Assembly: GCA_033065855.1 (NCBI GenBank)
Contig: JAVXUO010000706.1
Coordinates: forward strand, 1-64,000
From: Escallonia rubra
Lineage: Eukaryota > Streptophyta > Magnoliopsida > Escalloniales > Escalloniaceae
Length of the DNA: 64,000 nt
Direction: 5' to 3'
Every line of letters begins with the position of its first letter. Within the stretch, counting starts at the first letter, position 1. Below, in pieces: positions 1-12,686 of the stretch. Position numbers and translations under genes: made by a program. Below the pieces are notes generated by a model that saw only the letters and a list, made by a program, of their open reading frames with translations, was not told where the DNA came from and made no database searches.

Positions 1-2310
1 AAGCCGTAGAGGTTTTTTTCCTTGCTTATTTCGGGGCCGAAAAGCGCTGGTAAGAACATAGATGTGTTTTTAAGGCCGTTGATTGATGAGCTCAAACAGC
101 TATGTGATTGTGGAGTCGAAACTTATGATACATCTCTTAAATAGAACTTTCAGATAAGGGCTGCTTTGATGTGGACTATACACAATTTTCCTGCAATGAG
201 AATGACGTGTGGGTGCAACACACATGGAAAGTTAGTGTGCCCTGCTTGTATGGGCGTGAATCCCGATCATACGTTAAAGCACGGTGGGAAGCCTTCGTGG
301 TTCGGATGTCACCAAAAGCTTTTGCCACCAGACCATCAGTTCCGTAGGCAGAATGATATATTCTACGGGACAATCGAGCGTGAGGTTGTCACACTGGACT
401 ACCCATCTCGTGAAGAAGTTCTCTCGCACTTGGAGGCACTTGATACTCACACACCATACGGCAAGGGTGTGTCGGATCAGAAGATTCCAGGATACGGGAA
501 AAAGCACAACCGAAGGAAACAGTGTATTTTCTAGGAGTTAGCCTACTGGAGGACACTAATTATCCGAAACAACATGGATGTGATGCACATTGAGAAGAAT
601 GTTTTCGATAATGTGTTCAACACAGTGATGAATGTCAAGGGGAAATCGAAAGATCATCTTAAAGTGAGAAAGGATCTACAATAGTTGGGTGTACGCCGTG
701 AACTGCATCCTCGGACAATCAGCAGGAGGACGCTGCTTCTGAAAGTACCTTACTGTCTAGACAATAAGCGGGTGGATAAGGTCTGTCAGTGGGTTAAGAA
801 TTTGAAACTTTCGGATGGGTATGCGTCCAACATATCTCGTTGCTGCAATGTATTAGAATGCAAGTTCCAAGGGATGAAGAGTCATGATTGTCATGTATTT
901 ATGGAAAGATTCATTCATATTGCCTTCCGAGGACTGTTGCTAACGTTGTATGCGAGACTTTAACTGAATTATCTCATTTCTTTAGGGATATACGTTCCTC
1001 TATAATCCGGGTGAGTAACATGGAGGTGCTTGAGAAGAACATTGTGTTGACAATTTGCAAGCTCGAGAAAATCTTCCCACCGTCATTCTTTGATTCAATG
1101 GAGCATTTGCCCATCTACTTGGCATATGAAGCTAAGATGGGTGGGCCTGTGCAATTTCGGTGTGTGTATCCATTCGAGAGGTATTGATTTAACTCTATGT
1201 TATTCGTTTACAGGCAATGCAAACACTGTTTCATTAATATTTCACCTAACTTTATTCTTTAAACTTATAAGTTCATGTTCCATTTAAAGAAAAAATTCCG
1301 TAATAAAGCCTGTGTTGAGGGCTCAATTGCTGAGGCTTACGTAATGGAAGAGCTTGTAAACTTTTGTAGACAATATTTTGGGCCTAATGTTGATACAAGG
1401 ATAAATCAACTAGGCCGAAATGAGCCCGGAGCCAGCACACATTTGGAAGGGAAAATTTATAGAGTGGTTCAGAAGACGTGTAAGTCTTTAACAAAATATA
1501 CTATGTTTTATATGCCACTTCATATGTGGTTTATTAACTTTCACCGTCTTATATAATAGGTTTAGTCGGTCGATGCTCCAGTAGCCTCCTTATTGAAATT
1601 ACTAGCTCAAGGCCCTAGTAAACAAACAGCCTGTCATGGAGGCTATATCATCAACGGGTTTAGGTTTAACGTAAGATATGATGACAGGACAAAAAAACCC
1701 AAAACAATGGAGTCTTGGTCAACGGCGACAGTTTTGACGAGAATTGCATGGACTTTTATGGAGAGCTGGATGAGATTGTTGAGCTAACATATCTGGGTTC
1801 CCAAAATCGCCTGGTAATGTTCAAGTGTATATGGTTCGATGTCACATGCAGTAGAGGAATCCGTGTTAGCTCGCAAGGGATTGTAGATGTCAATGTTAAG
1901 TCAAGACTTACATCAGACGAGCCGTTTGTGTTTGCTAGTCAAGTTGCACAAGTCTTTTACGCGAAGGACGTACCAAATCCCAAATCTCGTTGGTATACAG
2001 TTATCAATTCCAAAAAATGTCATGTGGCATATGACAGTGAGGTAGAGACCTTCCAAGCCGACTAAGCACCTGTCTCCGTACCTGTTGAGGTGGACAGCGA
2101 GGAGGACGGTCTCCCTCTTCAACCAACAGTTGATGTAGGAGAAGAAGTCGTAGATGATGACGAGAAAAACGTAGAAAGTGTTGATAATGATGAGGCTAAA
2201 TCTATTGACGAAGAGGAAGAATTACTCGATGAAGAGGATGACGAGTCCTAGGAAGAAGAGGATGACAAGTCCGACGATGATGATGGCAATGATTCCTAAA
2301 ATGAAGATGA
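1..2310 (+). pseudogene. TNP2-like CACTA transposase (decayed)
   Basis: This was the DNA-cutting transposase of the CACTA element. Recognisable blocks in order are GKNIDVFLRPLIDELKQL (about 45-110), CNTHGKLVCPACM and LKHGGKPSWFGCH (about 210-305), and NNMDVMHIEKNVFDNVFN (about 570-620), all of the Transposase_21 domain. MEHLPIYLAYEAKMGGPVQF (about 1100-1155) belongs to the DUF4218 region, and YAKDVPNPKSRWY (about 1960-2000) to the DUF4216 region. A very acidic tail follows (2095-2310). Plausible GT-AG introns lie near 1182-1270 and 1480-1558. The reading frame is broken by stops, for example TAG at 142-144 where related proteins have Gln, TAG at 533-535, and TAG near 682, plus frameshifts. 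Domain names come from recall of the family; the stops are seen directly. Confidence 0.88.
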
Positions 2311-2929
2311 TTGACTTGTACTGTTGTAACATGCACTCTTTTAGTACTCGGTTCATACTCGGTTCATTTGTATAGTGTTGTAACATGATGTGGACTATAC
2401 ATATTTTTGTATGTGTTAATTTCTTTGGACTTGTTGTACACGAAGTCGAACATTGATAGATTACGGGCCATCTGTGGTCGCGGTGGACGCCGAGCTGCGT
2501 CAACCCTGGTGGCTCCCGCCTCGTCATTGCCTGCTAATGACGAGGTACATAGGGCCCACATCCAGCAGGCTGGGGGCCCAGTCCCAGCCTTTCATCCAGA
2601 CCCGGGCCGATTGCTCCCACACGCCCGTTGGTTCTCTTTCTTCTGTGGGTTCCACCTCAGGTATATTTGATAATGGCATTTGGTCATAATGCTAGACTTA
2701 TATTTAAATTATATTTGATATGTATTAATGTTGGTGTTTTGCAGGATCTCGACGAGGCCGTGGACCGACACGCGGGATGCGCATCGACTCCCAGCATAAA
2801 TAGAGAGTTACTCTCACCCATGAGGGCCAATAAGTAAAAATTTTACAAGGTGCAGTACTTACTATCTTCAATTCCGATATTTATTACTGTCCACTTATTT
2901 AATGTATTCGATGTTTGTTTCTCTATTAG

Positions 2930-4135
2930 GATTCTGGAGACTCCGGCAAAGACGAAGATCGGCGTCCTTAGGAAGGGCCGATTCTTTAAGCCACGGCCAT
3001 ACTAGAAGGACTGGGATGCCGCGACGAGGGAGTCCTTATGGGAGGAGTGGCTGGTATGGTTTTTAGCCATTTATGTTAGTCATTATTTGTTTAATTAGAA
3101 CGTAATTTTAAATTAATTGTATTGATTGTGTAATTGGATGCCTTGCTGGAGGGGTTCGAGTTTAAGTCGCTTGAGTAGCAGGCGTTGGGCTGGCAAGCTT
3201 TTTTTGCCTACATTGGAAAAAATTACCGGTGATGACTGCACGAGAACGGGCGAGGAAGATGACGCCCGAGGGTGCCCTGATAGAGGAGTAGAAGAAAGTT
3301 CCCCCTCATTAGATATCTCCATCTGTATGGGGAGATATGGTTGATAAGTGGAGGACTGATACATCTTGGGAGGCCAAGAGTAAAAGTGGGAGCGAGAACA
3401 TACATGACAAAGATCCTACACACATGGGAGGGTCGGTGGCTCACGATGTCCTCCGACACAGGAATGTGATTAAGCACCCGAACCTAGCGACGGATGAGGT
3501 TTGTGCTCTAACATACACTTAGACACACGTGAGGAAGAAGGATAATGACGATCAACACCAGGCAGAGGACTTTGTTTCAGATATTTCTCGATAGATCGAT
3601 GTAAGTTACGAATTAATTTGTTTAGTTTGTTAAATTTTTGTCTTTGTATTCAATGTTTGTCACCTTAATGTTTTGAATGTTAAATCACTAATATGTAGGC
3701 CTCGTACAAACATATCAGGGGGTCTAGATAGAGTCTAGACAGCCATTAGCGTTCACGAGTGCTGGGGGATTAAAGCGATGGCTGGATACACCGGGGGTCG
3801 TCAATAGGCCGAAAGGCCGCGTACACATCCTCCTCGGTACGACTGCACGTGTCTGGATAAGAATGTCCCCACCCCCCGCTGCCCATCCACAGATACAGAG
3901 ACCGACTGTGGGGCGACCGTCGTTACAAGATGACGAGATTCGTCGCATTGCTACGGAGGTGTTTACGATGATCGCGGTGAATAATCAGGTAAAACCATTA
4001 TATATGTTGAGTAAACACTTTATACGATTGTTATCGAGATTAATGCCTCCAGGCCTTTACATACAGGGCACTGCTGCTGGACATGCCGAGCTGGATCTGA
4101 ATAACAGTGCTCTCGTGGACGAGGACGATAAGTAG
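2930..4135 (+). pseudogene. CACTA second gene, Transposase_24-like (decayed)
   Basis: Downstream of the transposase is a second plus-strand gene split by AT-rich intron-like stretches (about 3065-3130, 3602-3700, 3990-4050). The best preserved block is at 3337-3522: VDKWRTDTSWEAKSKSGSEN, then DPTHMGGSVAHDVLRHRN and ATDEVCALTYT. These resemble the Transposase_24 family (plant Ptta/En/Spm), which usually follows TNP2 in plant CACTA elements. Stops and missing joins make it non-functional. The last exon-like piece ends near 4134 (LDLNNSALVDEDDK). Confidence 0.7.
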
Positions 4136-4835
4136 AAGCCAGATCTGGGACTCGCCGACTCCTGATCAGCCCTTCCCCTCCTAGTTGTTTGTACCCCCCT
4201 CCCCCGACTTGTACCCTCCACCCCTCCCATCCCCTACTCTATTGTACCCCGCTCTCGTGCCCTCCTGAACTTTGTATACATGTTATTCTTCGATTAGTAT
4301 AGAATCCATTCTTTATACATATGTGTTGTGTCTGCTTTAGGGTTAAATAATTGCTGATGGATCAGGGGCGATTCTTTACCTTTAGCTTTAGATTCGCATG
4401 AGGGTTTGAATGGCCCTATTGAATAGGAGAGCCAGCATAACTTTACTTCTCTACTTCGGGACTGGTTCTTGGCTCTGCTCATAGAACAAAAAAATCAAGA
4501 GCTTTGAGGCAATCCACATCAATGTAATGAGAGCTTAGCAACCATTGTGAACTGTAACCATCTTCTGAGAATACGAAATGACAAGCAGCCGGATCATCCT
4601 GTCTAACTATGCTATCGAGAGATTCAATCACAAAGATTCATCATCTATACGGATAGATATTCGAGTGAAGTTAGAAGCTATTTCTTTTTTAAGTCCATTT
4701 ACGCTCTCTCAACCCCCTTGGATGACATCCTTGAAATTTAACCCTAATGTGCATTGAGAAATATTTTTTGGATTGAGAATGATTGTTGAGAATTTGTAAT
4801 TACAGGTTTGGGTACTAAAAAAATTTTTTTAATTA
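4136..4835. other. CACTA 3' non-coding part
   Basis: Between the second gene and the subterminal repeats lies about 700 bp with no protein I recognise. It begins with a C-rich run (4170-4265) and then becomes AT-rich. It probably is the 3' untranslated part of the element. Confidence 0.5.
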
Positions 4836-4839
4836 GTTT

Positions 4840-5331
4840 GACTTTTAGCGACGAATTTTCTTTCGTCACTAAAAAGTCTTACTTGAATAAATGATTTTTA
4901 GCGACAAAAGTTCCCGTCGCTGAATTTTAAGCGATAGACTTTTAGCGACGGACTTTCCGTCGCTAAAAGTTATCATTTTTGAATATTTTTAGCGACGGAT
5001 AATCTGTCGCTAAATATTTGTCGTTAAAACTTTTGACAACGAATTGTTCCGTCGCTAAATATTTTATGAGATAAATTATTTCCAAAAAAAAAGAATTAAA
5101 TTAAAATACGAAAAAATACAATTGGCGACGAATAATTGTATTTGTACGTCCGTCGTTCAAGGTCGACTTTAGGCGACAGATTTCAAAATTCCGTCGCAAA
5201 ACTTTTAGCAACAGGGTTGTAGGCAATGGACTTTTAGCGACGGGGTTTTCCTCGTTAAAAGTATTTGGCGACGGATATACGACTTTTAGCTACGGAATTA
5301 CCCGTCGCTAAAAGCCCTTTTTCCTGAAGTG
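4840..5331. repeat. CACTA subterminal repeats and 3' terminus
   Basis: The motif TTTTAGCGACGG and its complement CCGTCGCTAAAAG recur in both orientations at least ten times between 4845 and 5315, often as facing pairs. Such arrays next to the end are transposase-binding sites in CACTA elements. The end itself is CCTGAAGTG (5323-5331). Confidence 0.85.
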
Positions 5332-6230
5332 TTTAGGTCCGACGAACCAAAAAGAAAAGAAGAAGAAGAAGAAGAAAAAGATAGGAAAAAAAAACACTGA
5401 ATTATAGTTTTGTACAACTCTCAATATTTAAGAGACAAATAAGAAAGTGAGTTAGCATATTAGGAGAGAGGCGTTGGTCTAGCGGACAAAAAATATAAAA
5501 ATAAAAAAGATTGGAATAAAGCACCCATCACATGCCTATAAATCCATTATTTACCATGTTTGCCACGTTATAGTCAATTTCTATTGATTTCCTTACGCAA
5601 CTCACTTAATTAACTAGAACTCTAATTAAAGATTTTAGTGTTGGAACTTAGCATGGACTTATTTAAACATCTATTTGTTTTGTTCTCTTTTTTACTCGAA
5701 GGATATGCAACAACATTTTAGATTACCAACTAAAATTTATGTACACATATTTCCAGAATAGCTTTAAGGCAACGAAAAAGTCGACGGTACACAAGAGCGC
5801 ATCAATACAAGCTTGTTATGCCAACGAGTCATTATTGTGCCAAAGGCTTATGTCCAAGAAAATCAATAAGATTTACTTTCATCAAGATATAATCTCAAAA
5901 TACTTCTGAATAATCTAAGCAATCATAATCTTCCGACTGGAATGGACTCACACTTAATTGGACTAGACTGGACCAATAACCAGAGTTGACTTGATTAAGT
6001 AAAATTTAGCTCATTATATTATTAGACCTACAACTATAGTGAATAAACTTAATTATTAATAAATCCCATCAGTGCTAAATAAATAAATAAAAACTACAAA
6101 TAAACACAAAGATAAAGACTCTAAGCAGACTTGCAAATAGATATGAGGTCGGACCTTTGCAAGGTTTCCTATGTATCCTTTGAAGAGGAAAGAGAGCAAC
6201 ATAGTTCGAACGATGGCATATCACTCGAAG
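5332..6230. other. AT-rich flank without a recognised gene
   Basis: No coding region is supported here. A short motif at about 5469 (GCGTTGGTCTAGCGG) looks like the first part of a pol III A box and could be a SINE head, but no B box follows. Confidence 0.4.
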
Positions 6231-6235
6231 CCATA

Positions 6236-7060
6236 GCCAACAGTAATAACGATTGGTCATCGAGTGAAATTAATCTTCATATGGAGCCGGAGCCAACAGT
6301 AAAACGATTAAGCGCCAGACAAAGGGGTATTCCTAAAATTCGTAACAACGATTAGTCGTCCAAGAATACTAAAGGAACTTATTTCTAAGAGCCTGAGCCA
6401 ACTGTAACGACAATTGGTATGTTGGCCATAAAGCGCATCCTTTTAGAAGCCAAAGCCAACTATGATGACAATTGGCCGTCTAAGGATACTGGAAGGTCAT
6501 GTTTATGAGCTAGAGCCAACGGTAATGATAATTGGTCGCTTAGACATGTTTGTGGTGGTACATCTAGAAGCCAAAGCCAACTATAACAACAATTCGTCAT
6601 ATGGATACACCCAATGCCTATGATTAAGAGTTGAGCCAACAGTAACAGCAATTGGTCGCTTAATCATAAGCACGCGTCCCTAAAAGTTAAAGCCAATGTT
6701 AACAACAATCGGTCGTATGGGGATACGAAAGGATAACTCTTGTCCGTTGTTGGAGCCACTCAAATGATGATCGATGAACAGAGGGTGTATATTTAGACGT
6801 TGGAGAAGCCACCCAAACTATGGTCGTCTAGGATGCTGGATATGACTAGGAGTCAAAGACAAGAATACGTGGAAGTAGTTGGTCGCTTAGCCATAAGGTG
6901 TTTATATCCAATACAGCGGTTGGTCGCTTGGACATAACGATTTCTACCTAAGAGCCCAAGCCAACAACGGACGGAAGCAGTTGGTCACTTAGGCATAAAG
7001 AGAAAAACTGTAGAGAGATCACTAAAATCTGGAGCCAAAATTGTTCAAGGACGGTTGGTC
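6236..7060. repeat. Degenerate tandem repeat, unit about 58 bp
   Basis: The anchor GAGCCAACNGTAAC followed by AATTGGTCGCT recurs at 6236, 6292, 6341, 6397, 6455, 6515, 6576, 6635, 6692, 6754 and 6808, then more loosely near 6878, 6919, 6961 and 7031. Spacing is 49-62 bp. Copies in the middle (6455-6690) are the clearest. Spacing is not a multiple of three and stops occur, so a protein repeat is unlikely. It resembles an old minisatellite. Confidence 0.8.
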
Positions 7061-7680
7061 GTTAAATATCGGACCATATCAATTTATTCTTCCAATTGAT
7101 ATGGAGAGCATGTCGCTTCTGGCAACAATGGATAAGATGTGATACCGGCCTTACACCGTGTCGCGTCATTGATTTGAGCAACAGATTTGGAGAATCATTG
7201 ATTGAACAATCAAAAAAAATTTCTACTGATTTTGAAGGCATAATCACACAAGCACGCATGCACACTAATATAAGATGCCTTAGGATATGAAGGATTGTGC
7301 ATCACACACCTCAGACTGCTCAGGTTTTCAATAAGTTTGCTACACAAAATTTTAATTTTGAAATAATAGTTTCATGTTATTTTCAACATATTTTTGGTAA
7401 CTGGATTACAATGTTGAGGATTTTAGGGCTTAATTTCGAGAGATTAGAGAGAAGGAAAGATGAATTATAAAGAGAAAACAAATTTTGTTCAACTTGATTG
7501 ATGAGCACATTTTTCATTTTGCTTGCAATTTAAACAACATAACACAATTCATAATGGAAGTGAAATTAAGGAGGGAAAATAGTTAAGTCCCCTTGCGGCT
7601 ACATTTCCCCATCGTTTAGACTTGAGCAAAAGAATTGTGTTTTGTTGCATGTGATAAACTAACCTATCTAATTGTGCTCA
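7061..7680. other. Unassigned; may include 3' end of the gypsy copy
   Basis: No reading frame with recognisable content. It lies just 3' (in minus sense) of the first gypsy pol copy, so part of it may be the 3' untranslated region or LTR of that element, but I found no second LTR to prove it. Confidence 0.35.
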
Positions 7681-10126
7681 CCAGTTGTTTGACAAAAGGC
7701 TCCTCCATGAAATTCCCCATATGAAATCCTTGTCCTCAAAGAACAATTAAAGGAAATATCAACCCAAGGTCTGTCTTCTTCTGAGGAATTTGTCTATTTG
7801 ACTAGCACATAAGCCTTCACGCTATTCTTTCGCTTGATCATATTATTGTCAAGAATCATTTTTGGCTCTGGTAGACGTGACCTTGCTCATCTGTAAAGGA
7901 TAGCTCTTCAATAGGCACCTGATTATCTCCTAGTCGCCCTGTGAGTGAAGAAACGTGGAACACAAGATTGAGATGTGAGAGGGAAGGACTAACTTGTATG
8001 CAACATAATAAAACCTTGCTATTATGGTGTAGGGTCCATTATATGCTGCTAACAAATTCCAGTTATTTGCGCAAGGAAAAAGAATTATGCCAGTAAAGCT
8101 GTAATCAATGGTAAACCTGGTCATCAACCTCAAAATGTCTCTCACTTTTTAGAGAATTAGCGCATTATTCCATCCTATGTTGTGCACATGCCATATTATC
8201 CTTAAGAAGACCCATATGTGCTGTTGATCCTTGAGAATTTCACACACTTCTACCATTAGAGTTATTTAGTTGTGAGGTACAAACAGTGTAAAAGGGTCAT
8301 ATACAAGGCTTTGAATGGACACATATCGATGGCAATTTGTTAGGAAGAGTTGCACCATCATTCAACAAAATATGACCATTAACTCCGGTCATTGGGCTTT
8401 TGATGAATCACTACTCGAAGGTAGTTCTTCAAACATTGGTTTATTCAGTATGTTTGGCCATCAGCTTGGGGATGATAAGTTATGTTATGTCAGTGGTTGT
8501 CCCTCAATGAAAACAATTGATGCAATAAGTGACTTAAGAAGACCTTGTCATTGTCAGTCATAATGGTGGAGGGAATTCCATGAAATTTGAAAACACTATT
8601 TCAAGGAACACTTTGGCTAATAGTGTGGCTGTGAGTGGGTTGTGAAGGGGAATGTAGTGGCTATACTTAAAAAGTCTACCCACTACTAATAGTATAGCAT
8701 TGTAAGTTGATGATTATAGAAGGCCTTGTACAAAATCCATGTTAATATTGATCCACCTCTGGTGGAATATGGGAAGTGATTGTAAAAGGCCTGGGTAAGA
8801 AGTATGTTCAGCTTTCCACCTATTGAAATTATCATGTTCAGCACCCACAGTTGCAAATTATTTTCCAAAGTAGGCCTCTGAATAGAAATGTTGTTCTAAT
8901 CTCTGTATAGTTGGTGGAACTCCAGAGTATCCCCTAAGGCCAGTAGTATTAAGATTTTGAAACATGTTATTCCTCAAAGTACCTTTGCTTTATGCCTCTA
9001 TACTCCAATCTTTTCTCCAAGTAGAACTTTTGTAGTCCCATGATAGGTATATTTAGACTCCTTCTAAGTCATGGAAACAAGATCCGCCCTCAATCCTATT
9101 TTGATTCTCACTTATCCATATTGGACTTGCTATGGGGATGCCATAGTTGAGTCTTTCGCCTTTATATATCCGTGACAATCCACCTACTGCTCGATTGTAG
9201 TACATGTCTTATACTAAATTATCCAAGATTTTATTGAAACGTCATTAGACCTTTTTGTTAGAGTATTGTAGAGACTTTTGTTCTAAAAGAACTTGATGTT
9301 CTGACCATCCTGAGGATGAAATGTTGGCACTGAGGTAGTGATGCCATCTACTGATGGCCATGACTAGTGCAAGAAGTTCTTTCTCGTGGAATGAGCAAGA
9401 AGTTATCTTAGGTCCCAAAGCCTTAACGAGATAGGCTATGGGATGTCAAACTGCATCAATATAGCTCTATAACCAGAATTGCTAGCATTAGTATCCATTA
9501 TGAATGCTTCGGGAACATCAGATTGGGGTGGAGCTCATATAATCTTTATCTTCTTAACTCTTATGTGGCTTCTTCATTCCACTGGACTTAATTCTTTCTA
9601 AGTAAAGTGGTTAGTGGCTTGCTTATAATCCCACATCATTGCACAAATTCTCCATAATACCCCTCAAACTCCAAAAATCCCTCAATTGTTTGACTATTTA
9701 GGTCAAGTCTATTCCATCATAGCAGTCACCTCTGTTTAATCAGAACAAACCCCAACTACTCAACTTGCTTGTATCAAAGCTGTAGTTTGATCTGTTGGCA
9801 TAGAGCTGGCGGTGTATAAGTATCTTGGGTGTTGTTTCAAGGTGTTGGAGTTGTAGTTCCAATGTAGGGTTATGGACAAGTATGTCATCAAAAAACACAA
9901 GGATGAATTTTTTTTCAAGTGACATGAAAAAACTTGATTCATGAGGCTCTGGAATGTGAGTCAGAGCATTTGTTAATTTAAAAGGCATTGCTATGAATCC
10001 AAAGCTCCCTTAGGGAGATCTAAACCCAGTCTTGGATATGTCTTCTACCGTCATCCTAAGTTGATGATACCTTGATCTCAAAACTATCTTAGAGAAGTAT
10101 CTTGCCCCTTGAAGCTATTAGATAGA
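7680..10126 (-). pseudogene. Ty3/gypsy pol, copy 1 (RT to integrase end)
   Basis: Read on the minus strand from 10126 downwards this is the later part of a gypsy polyprotein. The RT palm is at 9740-10120, with LVFFDDILVH (the FFDD catalytic box) and a KLTNALTHI block where functional enzymes have GLTNAPATF. RNase H follows (about 9290-9730, with EQKSL where TDQKSL is usual). The integrase zinc region is at about 8840-9010, and the core at 8430-8600 includes GIPSTIMTDNDKVFLSH and ITYHPQADGQT. The C-terminal part runs to about 7680. Stops and shifts are frequent. RT is cut at 10126 exactly where an LTR-like sequence starts. It is a sister of the copy at 13123-19050. Confidence 0.85.
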
Positions 10127-10609
10127 TGTTTGCGCTTGCAGGCAAACTCCCATTTAATTAGTGAGTTCTTTTGTGCCTCTTTTCTGAAAATAGAAACTTT
10201 GTCAAAAATAGAAACTTAAACATAAGTAGAAAGAATGCGCGGCCAGACAAACAAACAAAGCCTTTATGACTTGTGCATTTAATGAACAAAAGAATCTCTA
10301 TCGATAGAGAGCAACCCATCCAAAAGTTAAAGAAAAAAGAAAGACTTGAAATCAAGTCATGTTTGTCTTGAAGTTGAGTTATGTCATTTCTTTGAGTCTT
10401 GCATCCAATATTTATATTAGAGACTAGATGTGGAAAACAATTACCACATAAAAGATAAACTACCCACTTAGAAAAGAACTACTACCACTTGCAAAATAAC
10501 CTCTCCGAACTTCTCCTAAATTGGACTACCCTCGAGAAAATAAGAACACGTTTAACTTAAGTTAGTTTCTTCCATGAGAAGATAACTTCGGGATTTGAAT
10601 CCATCATCA
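10127..10609 (-). repeat. LTR-like block, left copy (3' LTR in minus sense)
   Basis: About 483 bp starting TG (10127) and ending CA (10609). It contains CTATCGATAGAG near 10298. In minus sense a TATAAATATTGG motif near 10420 could be the promoter. It is clearly similar to 12687-13122. Confidence 0.65.
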
Positions 10610-10799
10610 TCTCCTTTTCACAATTAACAATAAAAGGTTAATGTCATTTAGGGGCATTAAAGACAAGTCATTAGTGGAAAAGTATTTTTTGGTGCAAAAA
10701 TTACAGCCGGCTCATGCAAATGAATACTTAGAAAGAGTCACATCTTTCAAAGAGAACATTTTTTTCACTATCGGTAGCCTTGCACCCTTCATGGTGAAA

Positions 10800-11125
10800 G
10801 TTTTTTCACTATTGATTAATCGTTGATTGGCTTTAGCTGCGCCAAGATAACATTAGAGTGCATTAAAAGAAAGTATTTTTTCACTATCAATATCCTTGCA
10901 TTAGTTAGAGTGCATTTTCACTACCTATTAGTCATTGATTGGCTTTAAGTGCACCATCTTGATTTTGCATAAGCCAGTATCAAAATAACATTCATTGTAG
11001 ATACATGAGTCACTATCAATAGACTTGCACTTTCAAAGTGAAAGCATTTTCACTACGGATTAGCCATTGATTGGCTTTAAGGCACTATCTTGATTTTGCA
11101 TACACAAATATTAAGATAACATTAG
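10800..11125. repeat. Degenerate direct repeats, about 130 bp apart
   Basis: Three copies of a block containing TTTTCACTAC, GCCATTGATTGGCTTTAAG, then CATCTTGATTTTGCATA and AAGATAACATTAG start near 10800, 10914 and 11047. The first copy is shorter. They lie inside the non-autonomous LTR element. Confidence 0.7.
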
Positions 11126-11321
11126 TCTCGTAAGACTTGCTAGCCACTTCTTCCTGCTTGATCATGAGACACAATGCAAATATATAAATTGGGAAGCCAC
11201 TAAAGCCACCATGGCCATGTTTGGCGAAGCCACTAACCAAATGAAAGTATCAAATGGCTAAGGATAAGCCAATAGATTGAGCATTTTTATTTCGACATGC
11301 ATGGAGAAAAAAGTAAACCAA

Positions 11322-11564
11322 TACTCCCTCCATCCCTTTTTATTTTATCACATTTGACTTGTAAGTTTATTTAGGATATGAGTTATATTTCATGAGTTTT
11401 CCATCTTATCCCATGAGAGAGAAAGAGAGAGGGAGGGAAGAAAGTGGTAAGAAGAGTAAACATGAAAAATACCAACATAATCTTTCTTAACTTGAAAAGT
11501 GTTCAATTTTTTTAGGACAGCCCAAAAAAGAAATACGATCAATTAATTAGGGACGAGGGGAGTA
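11322..11564. mobile_element. Stowaway-like MITE, copy 1
   Basis: The ends are TACTCCCTCCATCCC and GGGACGAGGGGAGTA, a near-perfect inverted repeat with TA at both outer edges, as in Stowaway (Tc1/mariner-type) MITEs. The element is 243 bp, has no coding capacity, and sits inside the LTR element at 10127-13122. Confidence 0.8.
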
Positions 11565-12665
11565 ATTTTTAACCATTGAGTTAAAACTCTACCTTGGTGT
11601 GCTCCACAAATCAAAAAAGGGTACCCTTTCCAATAAATATAATACCAATTGGCTCCCAAAATACATGTTTTTCATCAAATTTCATGGTGTCAAAACTCCA
11701 AATTCAATAGAGTAGGGAATTTCGAATAGATAGCCACAATTGGCTCGCTATACACGCTGAATGAAAATTGCTCTTCTTTGCTTTCAACCATAATAGGCTT
11801 GTAAACTTGCCCCCAAGTTGTATCGATTATTATCCACTTTTATATCGATCTTAGATATGAATGGACATGGTTATTCAATTTGTTCTGCCATTTTTGGCAC
11901 GAGATCATGTTTTTTAGCATACTGACTAGCGTCAACTTCAAATATATCCATTTCATCTAGTAACATGTCATATGGTTCAACGTATTTGACAATTTCTGAA
12001 ATAAAATTGTACCCTCCAACTACGTCACCCCTTTCATCAACTCTCTAAACCAAGTCCATTGATGAAATAGGATGTGGACTATTTTCATTTCTAGAAGTTT
12101 CCGCCAAAGATGACAAAAAACTTGTTCTTCGACTAACCTCAAATTCATAACTTGAGATTCCTCAATATCTGATGAGTGCGTAATTAATGGCATAACAGCC
12201 ATGACAATTGACGAAAGAAGCCTTTCGACTTCCTCTTACATCAATCTAATTTCAAAAATCACCTGTAAAGATTCTCTTTCCAAACAAAGTTGATGAAAAA
12301 TCTAAACATATATCACTCTTGATTTCATGCTCAAACTTCTGTACTTTATTATTAAAAGTTGCTACCAAGACGGTTCATAGAATAAGTTGGTCATGATTTG
12401 CATTCATGCGAATCTAAATGCAAATCATGAGATCACCCAAGAAACTCTTGAATCACTTAGTGTAACATCTATGTAACATGAAGGTACAAACCATTTATCA
12501 TTTCTAGAGATCAAAGACACCAAAGAATGGCCTTTCACTAAATTTAACCAAGAAATTTGCCCTTATTTCATCAAATTGGACTTGAAAATCTAAGGTATTA
12601 TTTGGAAACATAATTCCAAACACCCTGAATTGTCGTAATTGGCATTTCCCAATTTTAGATTAAAA
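11565..12665. other. Internal region of the LTR element, no gene recognised
   Basis: AT-rich and full of stops on both strands. I see no gag, protease or RT motif. Confidence 0.4.
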
Positions 12666-12685
12666 GGGTCCAACCGAGCGTGCCA
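12666..12685 (-). promoter_or_regulatory. Putative primer-binding site
   Basis: On the minus strand the bases after the LTR read TGGCACGCTCGGTTGGACCC. A TGG start directly inside the 5' LTR is the mark of a tRNA primer site. I cannot say which tRNA. Confidence 0.5.
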
Positions 12686-12686
12686 A

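Larger units (their letters stand above)
1..5331 (+). mobile_element. CACTA (En/Spm) transposon, 3' part
   Basis: The window opens inside a CACTA element. In order it holds a TNP2-like transposase pseudogene, a second gene of Transposase_24 type, a block of subterminal GTCGCTAAA repeats on both strands, and the terminus CCTGAAGTG at 5323-5331. That terminus is the reverse complement of a CACTTCAGG terminal inverted repeat. The 5' end lies left of the window, so the 3-bp target duplication cannot be checked. Gene order and the repeat-rich 3' end match plant CACTA elements. Coding parts carry many stops, so the copy is not autonomous. Confidence 0.88.
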
